Source of the DNA: Paludibacterium denitrificans | GTDB lineage: Bacteria; Pseudomonadota; Gammaproteobacteria; Burkholderiales; Chromobacteriaceae | Assembly: GCF_009707705.1 (NCBI RefSeq) | Contig: NZ_WLYX01000001.1 | Span: forward strand, 682,001-746,000 | Length of the DNA: 64,000 nucleotides | Direction: 5' to 3' | Part shown: positions 22,834 through 35,116 of the stretch, piece after piece | Numbering within the stretch: the stretch's first letter is position 1 | Layout of the letters: each line of letters begins with the position of its first letter | Made by a program: the position numbers and the translations under genes | The notes under the pieces: model-generated | Databases searched by the model: none | What the model saw: the letters and a program-made list of their open reading frames with translations, nothing else | What the model was told of the DNA's origin: nothing

Positions 22834-23571
22834 CTAACGGGTCATCACGGTATAAGCCAGATCCTGCGTGAGACAATAACGCTCACGCCACTCGATCCGC
22901 TCTCCATCCACTGTTGATGACAACCTCAGCACACTCAAAACCGGCAAATCGAGCGAGGCGCCATGCTGCTCGAGCAAACTGGCTTCCTCGCGCGGCAACA
23001 TGATCGCCCGAAATTGCTCGCTAACCAATTTCACGCGCACACCGAAACGCTGCTGCAACATGGCGTACACCCCTGTGGAGGTACGCAGCCAGTGAGACTC
23101 CAATTCTTCGAAACGCTCAGCCGGTAAATAAACATCATCCAACGCTACCGGGCGGCCACGCAGCCGCCAGAGTTGACGGATCCGATGCAGCGCTGCGCCA
23201 CGCCGCAAACCCAAGGCATCAGCCATTTCTTCATGGGCATTGACCCGAGACAGGCCGAGGAACTCGCGCATCAGGCTGTCTGGCGTTTCATCAAACAACC
23301 CCGGGGTCAGCAGACGACCAGCCTCCCAATCGCTCGCTACCTCCGCAATGAACGTCCCCCCTGCCCTGCTGGCGGTACAACACGCCTTCGCCAACCAATT
23401 CCGTCAGCGCCTTGCGAACCGTTCCCTGACTGACCGACATCTGTTCGGCCAACTCCCACTCACTAGGCAGCGCCTCTGCCGCAGACCATTCACCGGCACA
23501 AATGCGCTGGGTAAGCAGTTGCTTGATTTGGGCATATAACGGCTGCTTAAGCTCAATGTCTTACCTACCAT
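22834..23571 (-). CDS. GntR-family (HutC/UTRA-type) transcriptional regulator
   Basis: About 245 residues. Assembled across two lesions the N-terminus is MVGKTLSRQPLYAQIKQLL, with the GntR helix-turn-helix LPSEWELAEQMSVSQGTVRKAL, quoted here in two overlapping parts at residues 36-57, and a UTRA effector domain ending RYCLTQDLAYTVMTR. Lesions are at 23545-23552 (GCTTAAGC for GCCGGC, Ser-Arg-Gln-Pro) and near 23360 (one extra G in a G-run). It lies between sdhC and the divergent mdh and so probably controls TCA-cycle genes. A 14-bp palindrome lies in the mdh control region. Confidence 0.88.
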
Positions 23572-23612
23572 AGTCGACTTTTTATCACCAATTAAATCAA
23601 GCGTAAAGACAA

Positions 23613-23626
23613 GTCTTATATAAGAC
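23613..23626. promoter_or_regulatory. GntR-type operator candidate
   Basis: GTCTTATATAAGAC is a perfect 14-bp palindrome 42 bases before the GntR start codon and about 150 bases before mdh. GntR-family operators are short palindromes of the GT-N-TA-N-AC kind, which this matches. Likely autoregulation and control of mdh; inferred from position. Confidence 0.65.
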
Positions 23627-23773
23627 ATAAGTTTTTATGCAGCATAACAGAAGCCGATAGTCCGAATCCACCGCCACAAGGAGAAGACTACGTGTTACAC
23701 TCCCCAGCACATTGAAAGCACAGAGCAACATCTGTCATCTCACTCAACGGATAAATCAAAGGAGAGTCCGCCA

Positions 23774-24754
23774 ATGAAAGCTCCCGTTCGCGTTGCTATC
23801 ACCGGTGCCGCCGGTCAAATCGGCTACAGCCTGCTGTTCCGTATCGCCAGTGGTGAAATGCTGGGCAAAGACCAACCGGTCATCCTGCAACTGCTCGACC
23901 TGCCGCAAGCGCAAACCGCCGTTAAAGGCGTAATGATGGAACTGGAAGACTGTGCCTTCCCGCTGCTGGCAGGCATGATCGCTACCGACGACCCGAATGT
24001 TGCTTTCAAGGATGCTCAGGTTGCCCTGCTGGTTGGTGCCCGTCCGCGTAGCAAAGGCATGGAACGTAAAGACCTGCTGGAAGCCAACGGCGCCATCTTT
24101 ACCGTTCAAGGCAAAGCACTGAACGACAATGCAGATCGCAACGTCAAGGTTCTGGTTGTTGGCAACCCGGCCAACACCAACGCTTACATCGCCATGAAGA
24201 GCGCTCCGGATCTGAATCCGAAGAACTTCACCGCCATGTTGCGTCTGGACCACAACCGCGCGCTGTCGCAGTTGGCTGCCAAAACCGGCAAACCGGTTGC
24301 TGCAATTGAAAAACTGGCTGTTTGGGGTAACCACTCGCCGACCATGTACGCTGATTACCGTTTCGCCACCATCGATGGCCAGCCGGTAAAAGACATGATC
24401 AATGACGACGTATGGAACCGCGACGTATTCCTGCCGACCGTCGGCAAACGTGGCGCCGCCATCATCGAAGCACGTGGCTTGTCTTCTGCTGCTTCCGCCG
24501 CCAATGCTGCCATCGACCACATCCGCGACTGGTCTTTGGGCACCAACGGCAAGTGGGTTACCATGGGTATTCCGTCCGATGGTTCTTACGGCATTCCGGA
24601 AGGCGTCATGTACGGCTTCCCGGTTGTATGCGAAAATGGCGAATACAAGATTGTTCAAGGTCTGGAAATCGACGAGTTCAGCCGTGAGCGCATGAACCTG
24701 ACCTTGGCTGAGCTTGAAGAAGAGCGTGCGGCCATTGCCCATCTGTTCGGTTAA
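23774..24754 (+). CDS. mdh: Malate dehydrogenase (NAD)
   Basis: A 326-residue protein, full length and no lesion. It oxidises malate to oxaloacetate in the TCA cycle. The Rossmann loop [19 protein letters not shown] begins at residue 7, substrate arginines are in [17 protein letters not shown], and the catalytic histidine is in [15 protein letters not shown]. This is the longer alpha-proteobacterial/cytosolic-like form common in Betaproteobacteria. AAAGGAGAG precedes ATG 23774. Confidence 0.97.
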   Translation: MKAPVRVAITGAAGQIGYSLLFRIASGEMLGKDQPVILQLLDLPQAQTAVKGVMMELEDCAFPLLAGMIATDDPNVAFKDAQVALLVGARPRSKGMERKDLLEANGAIFTVQGKALNDNADRNVKVLVVGNPANTNAYIAMKSAPDLNPKNFTAMLRLDHNRALSQLAAKTGKPVAAIEKLAVWGNHSPTMYADYRFATIDGQPVKDMINDDVWNRDVFLPTVGKRGAAIIEARGLSSAASAANAAIDHIRDWSLGTNGKWVTMGIPSDGSYGIPEGVMYGFPVVCENGEYKIVQGLEIDEFSRERMNLTLAELEEERAAIAHLFG

Positions 24755-24775
24755 TTCTTAACCTGGCAGTCAGAT

Positions 24776-24803
24776 AAAAGCGCACCGAAAGGTGCGCTTT
24801 TTG
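24776..24803 (+). terminator. Intrinsic terminator of mdh
   Basis: AAAAGCGCACC-GAAA-GGTGCGCTTTTT: a 10-bp stem with a GAAA tetraloop and T-run, 22 bases after the mdh stop. Confidence 0.93.
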
Positions 24804-24871
24804 TATTGGGCCGGGTAAATCCGCCAGCCAGACCAATCATCCCAAAAGCTTTTGATTTGGAGTACTCCAGC

Positions 24872-25976
24872 ATGGAAGTTGAAGTTATCAACCAGATTGC
24901 CGCCAAGATCGACAACCTGGCCGCACGGATCACCGATATTCGGGGGTATCTTTGACTACGACGGCAAACGTGACCGTCTGGAAGAAGTTGTCCGCCTGAC
25001 TGAAGACCCGGAAATCTGGAACGACCCGAAACGGGCACAGGATCTGGGACGCGAGCGCAAGCAGCTGGAAGACGTTGTACTGGTGCTGGACAAGATCGGC
25101 GCCACGGTGGAAGACAGCCGCGAGCTGTTTGACATGGCTCGGGAAGAAAACGACGACGATACGTTTGCTTCGCTGGAAGCCGACTTGGCTGGCGTCGAGG
25201 AAAAAGTTTCCCAACTGGAGTTCCGCAGAATGTTCCATGATCCGATGGATCCGAACAACTGCTTCCGGATATTCAGGCAGGCGTTAAGCGGCACCGAAGC
25301 TCAGGATTGGGCTTAGCATGCTGCTACGCATGTATGTGCGCTACGCCGAACGCAAAGGCTTCAAGGTGGAGATTCTGGAAGAATCGGAAGGCGAAGTCGC
25401 AGGCATCACCAGTGCCACCATCAAGATTGAAGGCGAATACGCCTTTGGCCTGCTGCGTACCGAAGTGGGGGTGCATCGACTGGTGCGCGTATCACCTTTT
25501 GACTCGAACGCCCGCCGCCATACCTCGTTTTCGTCGGTATTCGTCTATCCGGAAGTGGACGACAGCATTGAGGTCGACATCAATCCAGCTGATTTGCGCG
25601 TGGACACCTACCGTGCATCCGGTGCCGGTGGTCAGCACATCAACAAGACCGACTCGGCAGTCCGGATTACCCACTTGCCAACCAATATCGTCGTGCAATG
25701 CCAAAATGACCGCTCGCAGCACCGCAACCGCGACGAAGCCATGCAGATGCTGCGCGCCAAGCTCTATGAACTGGAGCTGAAAAAGCGCAACGAGGCCAAG
25801 CAGGCACTGGAAGACACAAAAACCGACGTGGGTTGGGGACACCAGATCCGCTCGTATGTGTTTGATCAGTCGCGAATCAAGGATCTGCGCACCAGCTACG
25901 AAGTTGGCAACATCAAGGGAGTCATGGATGGCGACCGGATGGATTTATCGAGGCAAGCCTCAAGCAAGGCGTCTGA
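24872..25976 (+). CDS. prfB: Peptide chain release factor 2, with programmed +1 frameshift
   Basis: About 367 residues. It recognises UGA and UAA codons and releases the finished peptide. The autoregulatory site is intact: CGG GGG TAT CTT TGA C, with the in-frame TGA at 24953-24955 after 27 codons, where the ribosome slips +1. The GGQ tripeptide that triggers hydrolysis is in [15 protein letters not shown]. Separate, non-programmed lesions are at about 25265 (CCGG for CCTGG, Phe-Leu-Asp-Ile), 25283-25289 (GTTAAGC for GCCGGC, Ala-Gly-Ala-Gly-Gly), 25311-25317 (GCTTAGC, Asp-Trp-Ala) and about 25935 (CCGG for CCTGG, Asp-Leu-Asp-Gly-Phe). The corrected end is SLKQGV, TGA 25974-25976. Confidence 0.96.
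24941..24956 (+). promoter_or_regulatory. prfB: RF2 programmed frameshift site
   Basis: An internal Shine-Dalgarno-like G-run (CGGGGG) is three bases upstream of CTT TGA C. This is the conserved arrangement that makes ribosomes shift +1 at CTT when RF2 is scarce, a feedback control of prfB. It differs from the artefactual lesions elsewhere because the sequence matches the known recoding signal exactly. Confidence 0.95.
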
Positions 25977-26043
25977 TCAAGTTGGCCGCAAGGCTGGGGC
26001 GGGCTGCAGGTCCGCCAGTACCCGCAGTAGTAACGGAGTCATC

Positions 26044-27550
<1,507 letters not shown>

Positions 27551-27569
27551 GCACTGAATCGCCGTACGC

Positions 27570-27604
27570 AAAAAAGGTTGGCCGAATTCGGCCAACCTTT
27601 TTTA
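27570..27604. terminator. Bidirectional terminator from an abutting inverted pair of the repeated word
   Basis: AAAAAAGGTTGGCCGAA joined directly to TTCGGCCAACCTTTTTT: a perfect palindrome with flanking A- and T-runs between the convergent lysS and GGDEF-EAL genes. Confidence 0.93.
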
Positions 27605-27636
27605 TTGCATCACGTCCAAACAAACCCGGGCATTCA

Positions 27637-30453
27637 TCAGGAAGAAGGCTGCGGCGGCAGCAAGGTTTCATTGAGTAGCAACTTGACGAAATCTTCTGCT
27701 GGCAATGGTTTGGCCAACAGATACCCCTGTACCTGATCACACCCCTGTTCGCGCAGGAACTGCCACTGTTCGAGCGTTTCCACGCCTTCGGCCACCACCT
27801 TCATGTTGAGGTTCTTGGCCATATTGATGATGGCCTTGGAAATGGCAGTATCGTCCGAGTCGTTGGGAATATCCTGCACGAACGAGCGATCGATCTTGAG
27901 TTTGTCCGCCTTGAAGCGCTTGAGGTAAGACAAACTGGAGTAGCCGGTCCCAAAGTCGTCAATCGACAACTGCAGCCCCATCGACTTGATGGCATCGATG
28001 GTCTGGATGGTAGAACTCACATCATCCATGATCACGCTTTCGGTGACTTCAATATCCAGCACGTTGCCAGCCAAACCGTTAGAAGTCAGCGAGCGTTGCA
28101 ACACCTCACTCAAGTCTTGTTGACGGAACTGCAACGCGGAAAGGTTAATCGCCAGCGAGAGCTTGGGTAGCCCTTCGCGTTGCCATTCGGCCAACTGGCG
28201 GCAGGCTTCACGAATCACCCAATTGCCCACTTGCACGATAAAGCCACGCTCTTCCGCCACGCTGATAAAGCGCGCAGGCCCCAGCAGTCCAAGCGCCGGA
28301 TGCTGCCAACGGATCAGTGCTTCAGCCCCCAGAATACGGCCGGTCGCCATTTCCACTTGCGGCTGGTAATGCAGCACAAATTCGCTGCGCTCCAGAGCAA
28401 AGCGCAGCTGGCTTTCTACCGCCAGTGTTTCGCGTGCCCGCGCGTTGAGATCGGCGGTATAGAACTTGTAGCTGTTACGGCCGGAAGATTTGGCGTGGTA
28501 CATCGCCGCGTCGGCATTGCGCACCAGAGTTTCGAAATCACGCCCATCATCCGGATAGACACTGATGCCGATCGAGGACGTAATGGTGAGCACATGATTA
28601 TGCAGGTCTATCGAATCGACAAACGCATCACGGATTTTTTCTGCCGCGATGGCCGCTTCGCTCGGATCGGAGATCACCGGCAACAGGATGATGAACTCGT
28701 CCCCCCCTTGCCGCGCCAACGTCTCGCCCGGTCCCAATACCGACTTGATGCGGTCCGCCGCCACTTGCAACAAGGTGTCGCCAGCAGAATGGCCAAGCGA
28801 TTCATTGACAGTCTTGAAGCGGTCCAGATCCAAAAGCAGTAAGGCCAGACGCTGGCCGTCGCGGTTGGCATTCTGAATAGCAAGATCCACGCGATCATGC
28901 ATGTGAGCACGGTTGGGCAGATTGGTGAGCACATCGAAATGCGCCAGGAACTGGATACGTTCGTCTGCTGCCTTGCGTTCGGTCAGATCACTGAAGATGG
29001 CGACGTAGTGTGTGACCTCGCCCAGCAAGTTGCGCACGGCGTTGATGGCCAGCCATTCCGGATAGATTTCACCGTTCTTGCGGCGATTCCACACTTCGCC
29101 CTGCCATGACCCTTGCTCATTGAGCAGCGACCACATCTGATCGTAAAAATCGGCATCGTCTTAAGCCCGATGACAGCACGCTGGTTTTCTGCCCCAGCAC
29201 TTCTTGCTGGTTGTAACCGGTGATCTCGGTAAAGGCGCGGTTGACACTGCGGATACGTTTTTCGGCATCGGTGATCATGATGCCTTCCACCGTGTTTTCA
29301 AACACCTTGGCCGCCAGTTGCACGCGCTCTTCCGCCGCGCGTTTTTCCGAAATATCGCGCACCATGCGCCAGACAGCATTGATTCGGCCAAACGAATCAC
29401 GCATGGCGACAGTTTTGACACTCACCGGCACCGGATTACCAAAGCGGTTGATGTAAGTGGCCTCGAACTCATCACAATAGCCGAAACGCAACACCTTGTT
29501 GTCCAGATTGAACCGTTCCAGCGCTTCACTTTCCTGCCCGACCAGCGACCAGAAATTTTGCAGTTTCAACTGATCGAGGCTGTAACACATCAAGTTGAGA
29601 AACGCCGGGTTGGCATCGATCACCTGCCCGTCCAGCGAGCTGATGACGATACCGTCGAGATTGGACCAGAACAGTTCGCGGTATTTGTTTTCCGAGCGAC
29701 GCAGGGCATCTTCCACTTCGCGGCGGCGCGCGATGTCGCCCTCCAGCGCCGGGTTTTGGAGCGCAATTCGTCGATCAGGCGCTTGAGTTCGGCACGCGTC
29801 CATTCCAGATGCTTACCCAAGCGGCCGATCTCGTCGCGCCGCAACCAGTAAAAGGGAGAATCCAGTTTGAGTTCGGCCAACTGTGTGGCCTGCTCGGCGA
29901 GGCTACGCATCGGCCGCAGAAAGCGCGAATGCAGAATTGCCATGATGAGCAAAATGGACAGCAAAAGCTGTGCCGCGAGGATCAGCAGAATGTTCTTGAT
30001 CTGGTTGCGCAGCTCAATGGCCGGTGTTCGGTATCGAACTCCATGGTGACCGGCCGATTTCTTCGCCACGATACACCACCGGCTTCTGCACAAACGACAC
30101 GCCACCGATGCGGCGCTCGCCACGCTGGGTGGAAAGAAACACCTGATTGGACTGGGTATCCGTCACGCGAATGGAGATAACGCGGCCATCTTCCATCACC
30201 GAAGCCAGCAAAGGGCTGCTTACCGGCGGCTGAGATTCCACAACGGTTCCTGCATCCCCAGCGCGACAATATCCAGCAAGCGCTTCTGGTCAACCTGTAA
30301 CTCGTTATTGAGGCTGTCGCGCTGAATATTGAAGCTGATATAGCTGATGATCGAGGCAGGAATGAGCAGCCCGAGAATAACCGCGATCAGAAAGACCGTT
30401 CTTAGCGACAGACTTGAGGTGACACGCTGTTTTTCTTCCAAAGGGTATGCCAT
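27637..30453 (-). CDS. Membrane-bound PAS-PAS-GGDEF-EAL protein (c-di-GMP turnover)
   Basis: About 935 residues. There are two membrane helices (FLIAVILGLLIPASIISYIS near residue 20 and ILLILAAQLLLSILLIMAIL near 165) flanking a periplasmic domain, a HAMP-like linker, two PAS domains with PAC tails, then a GGDEF domain (RQGGDEF intact, no RxxD inhibitory site five residues upstream) and an EAL domain with EALIRW, EVTES, DDFGTGYSS, KIDRSF and AEGVET all present. Either catalytic activity is possible. Lesions occur near 30227, 30049, 30025 (CCGG for CCTGG), 29760 and 29160 (a TTAAG string at an expected GCCGGC-like site). The stop is TGA 27637-27639. Confidence 0.9.
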
Positions 30454-30710
30454 TTCGCGTTTTTTCGCCCACCAAAGTCACAGGCCGACACCTGCACTGC
30501 GAAGTATTGTTTATGGTATATCGGAGTATACACGGCATATTCCGTTGCGCTGCCGCTCCCGCCCCAAATTACAGCTAAAAAACAACCACCTGACAGACAG
30601 CATCAACGACGATGACACGTTACACCCGTCGTGCCAAGCCCTCATTTGCCATGATCAGGGCTGACGCCTACAATCCACGGCATTCTGAAGACTGAAGGAC
30701 GATCCGTCAC
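30454..30710. other. Divergent control region
   Basis: About 257 bases between the divergent GGDEF-EAL and mtaD genes. It is AT-richer than its neighbours around 30500-30540 (TATGGTATATCGGAGTATACAC, where TATA and GTATAC may be promoter elements). No gene is supported. Confidence 0.5.
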
Positions 30711-32034
30711 ATGCCCCAGTCATGCTATGACACTATTATTACCGCTCGCTGGATCATTACCGTCGAAGCGGATGGCGAAGTGCTGGAAAACCATGCCATC
30801 GCCATCAAGAATGGCAGAATTGCCGCCATTTTTCCAGCGGATCAAGCCAGCGCCATGGAAGCGCGGCAACGGGTTGATTTAGGCCATCATGTCTTGATGC
30901 CGGGCCTGATCAATCTGCATGGTCATTCGGCCATGACACTGTTGCGCGGTCTGGCTGATGACAAGGCGCTGATGGACTGGCTGAACAACTATATCTGGCT
31001 TAGCTGAAGGCAAGCATGTTCGCGATGACTTCGTGTTTGATGGCGCGATGATCGCCATGGCCGAGATGATTCGTGGCGGTAGCACCACCATCAATGACAT
31101 GTACTTCTATCACGGCGCCATGGCTCGTGCCGGGCTGGCTTCCGGCATGCGTACCTTTGTGGGCTGTTCCATTCTGGAATTCCCCACCAACTACGCGCAA
31201 AACGCCGACGACTACATCAGCAAAGGGTTGGCCGAACGCCGCGAGTTCCCTGGGCGAAGAACTGGTGACCTTTACCCCGGCGCCGCATGCGCCATATACC
31301 GTCTCGGATGACACCTTCCGCAAGGTCGTGATGCTGGCCGAGCAGGAAGACATGCTGATTCACTGCCACATTCACGAAACCAGCGAAGAAGTGGAGAACA
31401 GCGTCAAGGAACGCCACCAGCGCCCGCTGGCACGACTGAAAGAGCTGGGCGTGCTGTCGCCACGGCTGATCGCCGCGCACATGGTGCACCTGAATGCGGA
31501 CGAGATCGAACTGGCTGCACGCCATGGCATCTCCATCGTGCACAACCCGGCCTCCAACATGAAACTGGCTTCCGGCATTGCACCGGTCAACGCTTTGCTC
31601 GCTGCCGGAGTGAACGTCGGGATTGGTACCGATGGTGCCGCCTCCAACAACAAGCTGGACATGTTGGCCGAAACCCGGCTCACCGCGCTACTAGCCAAGG
31701 TGGGCACTCTCGACCCGACCGCGGTTCCGGCCGCGACGGCCCTGCGCATGGCCACGCTGCATGGCGCCAAAGCGCTGGGCATTGATGACAAGGTGGGTTC
31801 GGTCCGCGTGGGCAAACAGGCCGACCTGATCGCCATCGATCTGTCGGATATCGAAACGGCACCGGCCTTCGACCCGATTTCGCATGTGGTTTATGCGGCT
31901 TAGGCCGCGAACAGGTCACCCATAGCTGGGTCAACGGCCGGGCGCTGCTGGCCAATCGTCAGCTGCTGACACTGGATGAAATCGAACTGAAAGCCAAGGC
32001 CGAAGACTGGCGCACGCGCATTCTGGCGAGGTAA
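30711..32034 (+). CDS. mtaD: 5-methylthioadenosine / S-adenosylhomocysteine deaminase (TRZ/ATZ hydrolase)
   Basis: About 440 residues, amidohydrolase superfamily. Metal ligands are NLHGHSAM, HCHIHET, AAHMVHL and GTDGAASNN. The family deaminates methylthioadenosine and related adenosines in sulfur salvage. Adjacency to ubiG (3 bases downstream) is the same as in Pseudomonas and other beta/gamma-proteobacteria and supports this subfamily. Lesions are at 30998-31004 (GCTTAGC for GCCGGC, Ile-Trp-Pro-Ala-Glu-Gly), about 31247 (CCCTGG for CCTGG) and 31898-31905 (GCTTAGGC for GCCGGC, Ala-Ala-Gly-Arg). The end is TRILAR. Confidence 0.9.
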
Positions 32035-32037
32035 GAC

Positions 32038-32739
32038 ATGAGCAATGTAGACGAACTGGAGCTGGACAAATTCAGTCAGCTCGCCCACAAATGGTGGGAT
32101 ACCAATAGCGAATTCAAACCGCTGCACGAAATCAACCCGCTGCGACTGGATTATATCGACGGGCATGCCGCCATCGCAGGCAAGGCGGTACTGGATGTCG
32201 GCTGTGGCGGCGGGATTCTGGCGGAAAGCATGGCCCGCCGTGGCGCGCAGGTCACCGGCATTGATCTGGCCAAAAAATCGCTGAAAGTGGCACAACTGCA
32301 CAGCCCGGAATCCGGCATTGCCGTGGATTACCGCTGCGTGGCCGTGGAAACGTTGGCCGAAGAAGCACCGGCCAGCTTCGACGTGGTCACCTGCATGGAA
32401 ATGCTGGAACATGTGCCAGACCCGGAAAGCGTGGTGCGCAGCTGCGCACAACTGGTACGCCCCGGCGGCTGGGTATTCTTCTCCACGCTCAACCGCAACG
32501 CCAAGTCCTATCTGCTGGCCGTGGTGGGTGCGGAATACCTGCTCAACATGCTGCCGCGCGGCACGCACGACTATGCCCGCTTTATCAAGCCGTCGGAACT
32601 CTCACGCATGACCCGGCATGCCGGGCTGGACGCCGTGGAAGTCAGCGGCATGAGCTATAACCCGCTGACCCGCATCTACGCACTGGGTGAAGACACGCAG
32701 GTGAATTACTTGCTGGCCTGCCGTCGGCCTGCACAGTAA
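32038..32739 (+). CDS. ubiG: Ubiquinone biosynthesis O-methyltransferase
   Basis: A 233-residue SAM-dependent methyltransferase with no lesion. It performs both O-methylations in ubiquinone synthesis. It begins with the UbiG hallmark [20 protein letters not shown]; motif I is [19 protein letters not shown], and [15 protein letters not shown] and [16 protein letters not shown] follow. It is cotranscribed with mtaD. Confidence 0.96.
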   Translation: MSNVDELELDKFSQLAHKWWDTNSEFKPLHEINPLRLDYIDGHAAIAGKAVLDVGCGGGILAESMARRGAQVTGIDLAKKSLKVAQLHSPESGIAVDYRCVAVETLAEEAPASFDVVTCMEMLEHVPDPESVVRSCAQLVRPGGWVFFSTLNRNAKSYLLAVVGAEYLLNMLPRGTHDYARFIKPSELSRMTRHAGLDAVEVSGMSYNPLTRIYALGEDTQVNYLLACRRPAQ

Positions 32740-32765
32740 AACTAAAGCGTCGCGCATGACCAACA

Positions 32766-32800
32766 CGGGCCTTCGTCTGACGAAGGCCCGCTTGTTTTCT
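32766..32800 (+). terminator. Intrinsic terminator after mtaD-ubiG
   Basis: CGGGCCTTCG-TCTGA-CGAAGGCCCG is a 10-bp GC-rich stem followed by CTTGTTTTCTT, about 27 bases after the ubiG stop. Confidence 0.85.
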
Positions 32801-32948
32801 TCCCTGCCCCGTTCTGCATCATCATACAATGCGTCAATATCGAAGAATTGACGCTCACTATTGTCAAACAGCCGGACGATCCCCATGTCCGGATTGTCGA
32901 GCACAGACGTACATTGCAAAATAATAATATTAGAAGATGGAGAGATTA

Positions 32949-33623
32949 ATGACCTTCAAGGCGACCGACTCGCTGGCCGAACAAATCGCCCAATATCTGG
33001 GCAACCAGATCATTCAGGGCCAAGTGGCGCCGGGTGAGCGCATTCAGGAGCTACGCATCGCGTCAGAACTGCGCGTCAGCCGCGGCTCGGTGCGCGAAGC
33101 GTTGCTGATTTTGCAACGTCGCCATCTGGTCGAGATTTTTCCGCGCCGTGGCGCCGTCGTCTCCAGCATTACCGCCAGTGATGTACGCGACTTTTTTGAA
33201 TTATGGTTTCTGTTGCTGGATCGCGCCGTCTGCCACCTGGCGCTGGCGTGGCGCAATGAAGATCTGGCCGTTTTTTTCGAACTGATGGCACAACTGGATG
33301 CCTGCCATAGCCAGCATGACCTGCAAGGATTTTACGAAAACGGCGTCGAGTTTCTGCGCGCCCTGTATACGCATGATAGCAATCGCTACCTGAGAGACAC
33401 CTTGCTCGATCTGCTGCCACTCACCCAGCGCTGCGTGCACGCCATTCTGCGGGCAGGCAAGAGCCAGATCAGCCACACGCATCGCTTCCTCAACGATTTG
33501 CTCAAGGCCATCATCGCACGCGACACCGACAGCCTGCATGCCTGTGTCACGGCTTTTGGCAAGGATTACAGCCTGCTCGCGCAGCAATCGGCGGTGGCAC
33601 TGGAAGGCAGCGCCCCCCGCTAA
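32949..33623 (+). CDS. GntR-family regulator with FCD domain
   Basis: A 224-residue FadR-type regulator. The helix-turn-helix is in ELRIASELRVSRGSVREAL (residues about 35-53), and the all-helical FCD domain has its metal or ligand histidines towards the C-terminus (ISHTHRFLNDLLKAIIARD). ATG 32949 is preferred over the in-frame ATG 32937 because GGAG (about 32939-32942) then serves as its ribosome site. The target is unknown; no divergent operon is adjacent. A copy of the repeated word at 33635 lies between it and the convergent folA. Confidence 0.85.
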   Translation: MTFKATDSLAEQIAQYLGNQIIQGQVAPGERIQELRIASELRVSRGSVREALLILQRRHLVEIFPRRGAVVSSITASDVRDFFELWFLLLDRAVCHLALAWRNEDLAVFFELMAQLDACHSQHDLQGFYENGVEFLRALYTHDSNRYLRDTLLDLLPLTQRCVHAILRAGKSQISHTHRFLNDLLKAIIARDTDSLHACVTAFGKDYSLLAQQSAVALEGSAPR

Positions 33624-33646
33624 TTACGATAGATTTCGGCCAACCT

Positions 33647-34134
33647 TTAGCGGCGACGGTAAGTCACAAAGGCATAGGCCAGACCTTGCGCGCTGACGTG
33701 TTCTTCGCGCGCACTTTCCTGCCAGAGGGCGGCATCAATCGCCGGGAAATGAGCGTCGCCCTCATAATCGACGGCGATTTCCGTCAAGCAGATGACATCG
33801 GCCTGCCCGATCGCCTGCTGATACAGCTCTGCCCCACCAATGAGGCACACCTCGTCAACATCCCCTGCTGCGGCCAGAGCCTGCTCGAGTGAATGCACCA
33901 CCGTCACGCCATCGGCCTGCCAGTCTACCTGACGGGTAATCACGATATTCAGCCGCCCGGGTAACGGTCGGCCAATCGATTCATACGTCTTGCGCCCCAT
34001 CAGCACCGGTTTACCCAGCGTCACCGCCTTGAAATGCTTGAGGTCTTCCGGCAAATGCCGGGCAACTGGTTATTGATGCCTATGGTGTGGTTACGCGCCT
34101 TGGCCGCCACCAGTGTCAGCATGGGTTTGTTCAT
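33647..34134 (-). CDS. folA: Dihydrofolate reductase
   Basis: About 162 residues. It reduces dihydrofolate to tetrahydrofolate. The N-terminus [20 protein letters not shown] is followed by the family segment [13 protein letters not shown], recovered by correcting CCCGGC to CCCTGGC at about 34063. [20 protein letters not shown] carries the NADPH-binding region. The start ATG overlaps the thyA stop (ATGA, 34131-34134), so thyA-folA form one operon, which fits their coupled one-carbon chemistry. Confidence 0.95.
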
Positions 34135-34926
34135 ACCGCTACCTGTGCCTTGATATGGGGATGCGGATCGTAGCCTTGCAGCGAGAAATCCTCGAAGCGG
34201 AAGGCAAACAGATCGGTCACATCCGGGTTGATCTGCATGGTGGGCAATGGTCGCGGTTCACGGGTCAACTGCAACTGAGCCTGTTCCAGATGGTTGCTAT
34301 AAATATGCGCATCCCCCAGCGTGTGGACAAAATCCCCCGGCTGCAAACCGCACACCTGCGCCACCATCATGGTCAACAAGGCGTAGGAAGCAATATTGAA
34401 CGGTACGCCAAGGAAAATGTCGGCCGAACGCTGATACAGCTGGCAGGACAAACGCCCATCTGCGACATAAAACTGGAACAGGCTGTGGCACGGCGGCAGC
34501 GCCATTTCATCCACCAGCGCCGGGTTCCAGTGCCGAAACAATCAGGCGACGGGAATCGGGAGAGCGCTTGATCATGTCGACCACATTGCTAATCTGGTCG
34601 ATATGACGGCCATCCGGCGCCTACCAGCTGCGCCACTGGTAACCGTAAACCGGGCCCAGATCGCCATTTTCGTCGGCCCATTCGTCCCAGATGGATACGC
34701 CGTTTTCCTTGAGATAGCGAATATTGGTGTCGCCGGACAAGAACCACAGCAACTCGTGCACGATGGACTTGAGGTGCAGTTTCTTGGTGGTAATCAGCGG
34801 AAAACCATCGGCCAGATTAAAGCGCATCTGGTAACCGAAGACCGAGCGGGTACCGGTACCGGTACGGTCGGTTTTGTCATGACCATGTTGCAACACATGG
34901 CGCATCAGGTCGAGATACTGTTGCAT
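34131..34926 (-). CDS. thyA: Thymidylate synthase
   Basis: About 264 residues. It makes dTMP from dUMP with methylenetetrahydrofolate. [18 protein letters not shown] is near the N-terminus and the nucleophilic cysteine is in [12 protein letters not shown]. An in-frame TAG at 34618-34623 stands where Pro of [13 protein letters not shown] is expected; the underlying codon pair would be GCCGGC. A second lesion near 34528 (GGCACTGGAA for GGCATGGAA) shifts the frame in VSAWNPA. Neither is credible as a natural mutation in a thymidine prototroph. Confidence 0.95.
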
Positions 34927-35116
34927 GGAAAAGTTACCGGAAAATAGCCGGTCATTTTAACCGGTATTCGCAAGAATGAAATGTTATTCAGGCACGGCTG
35001 ACTGGCACAAAATGGAGCCAATCAGGCCAAACAGCAGACCACAACAGGCTGGCCCGGGCTCCGCGCTTAGGCTACCATCGACAGGTTTGTTTCCATAGCA
35101 TATTTTCCCCGGCCAG
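34927..35116. other. Control region upstream of the flagellar genes
   Basis: About 190 bases between divergent thyA and flhB. TGGCCCGGGCTCCGCG around 35053-35068 has the GG-N10-GC spacing of a sigma-54 promoter but matches the consensus only loosely. GCTTAGGC at 35066-35073 looks like another disturbed GCCGGC. No gene is supported. Confidence 0.35.

Noticed and set aside
35053..35068. Sigma-54 promoter for flhB
   Set aside because: GG-N10-GC spacing is present but the flanking consensus is poor and one nearby GCCGGC-like site is disturbed; mentioned only in the gap entry.
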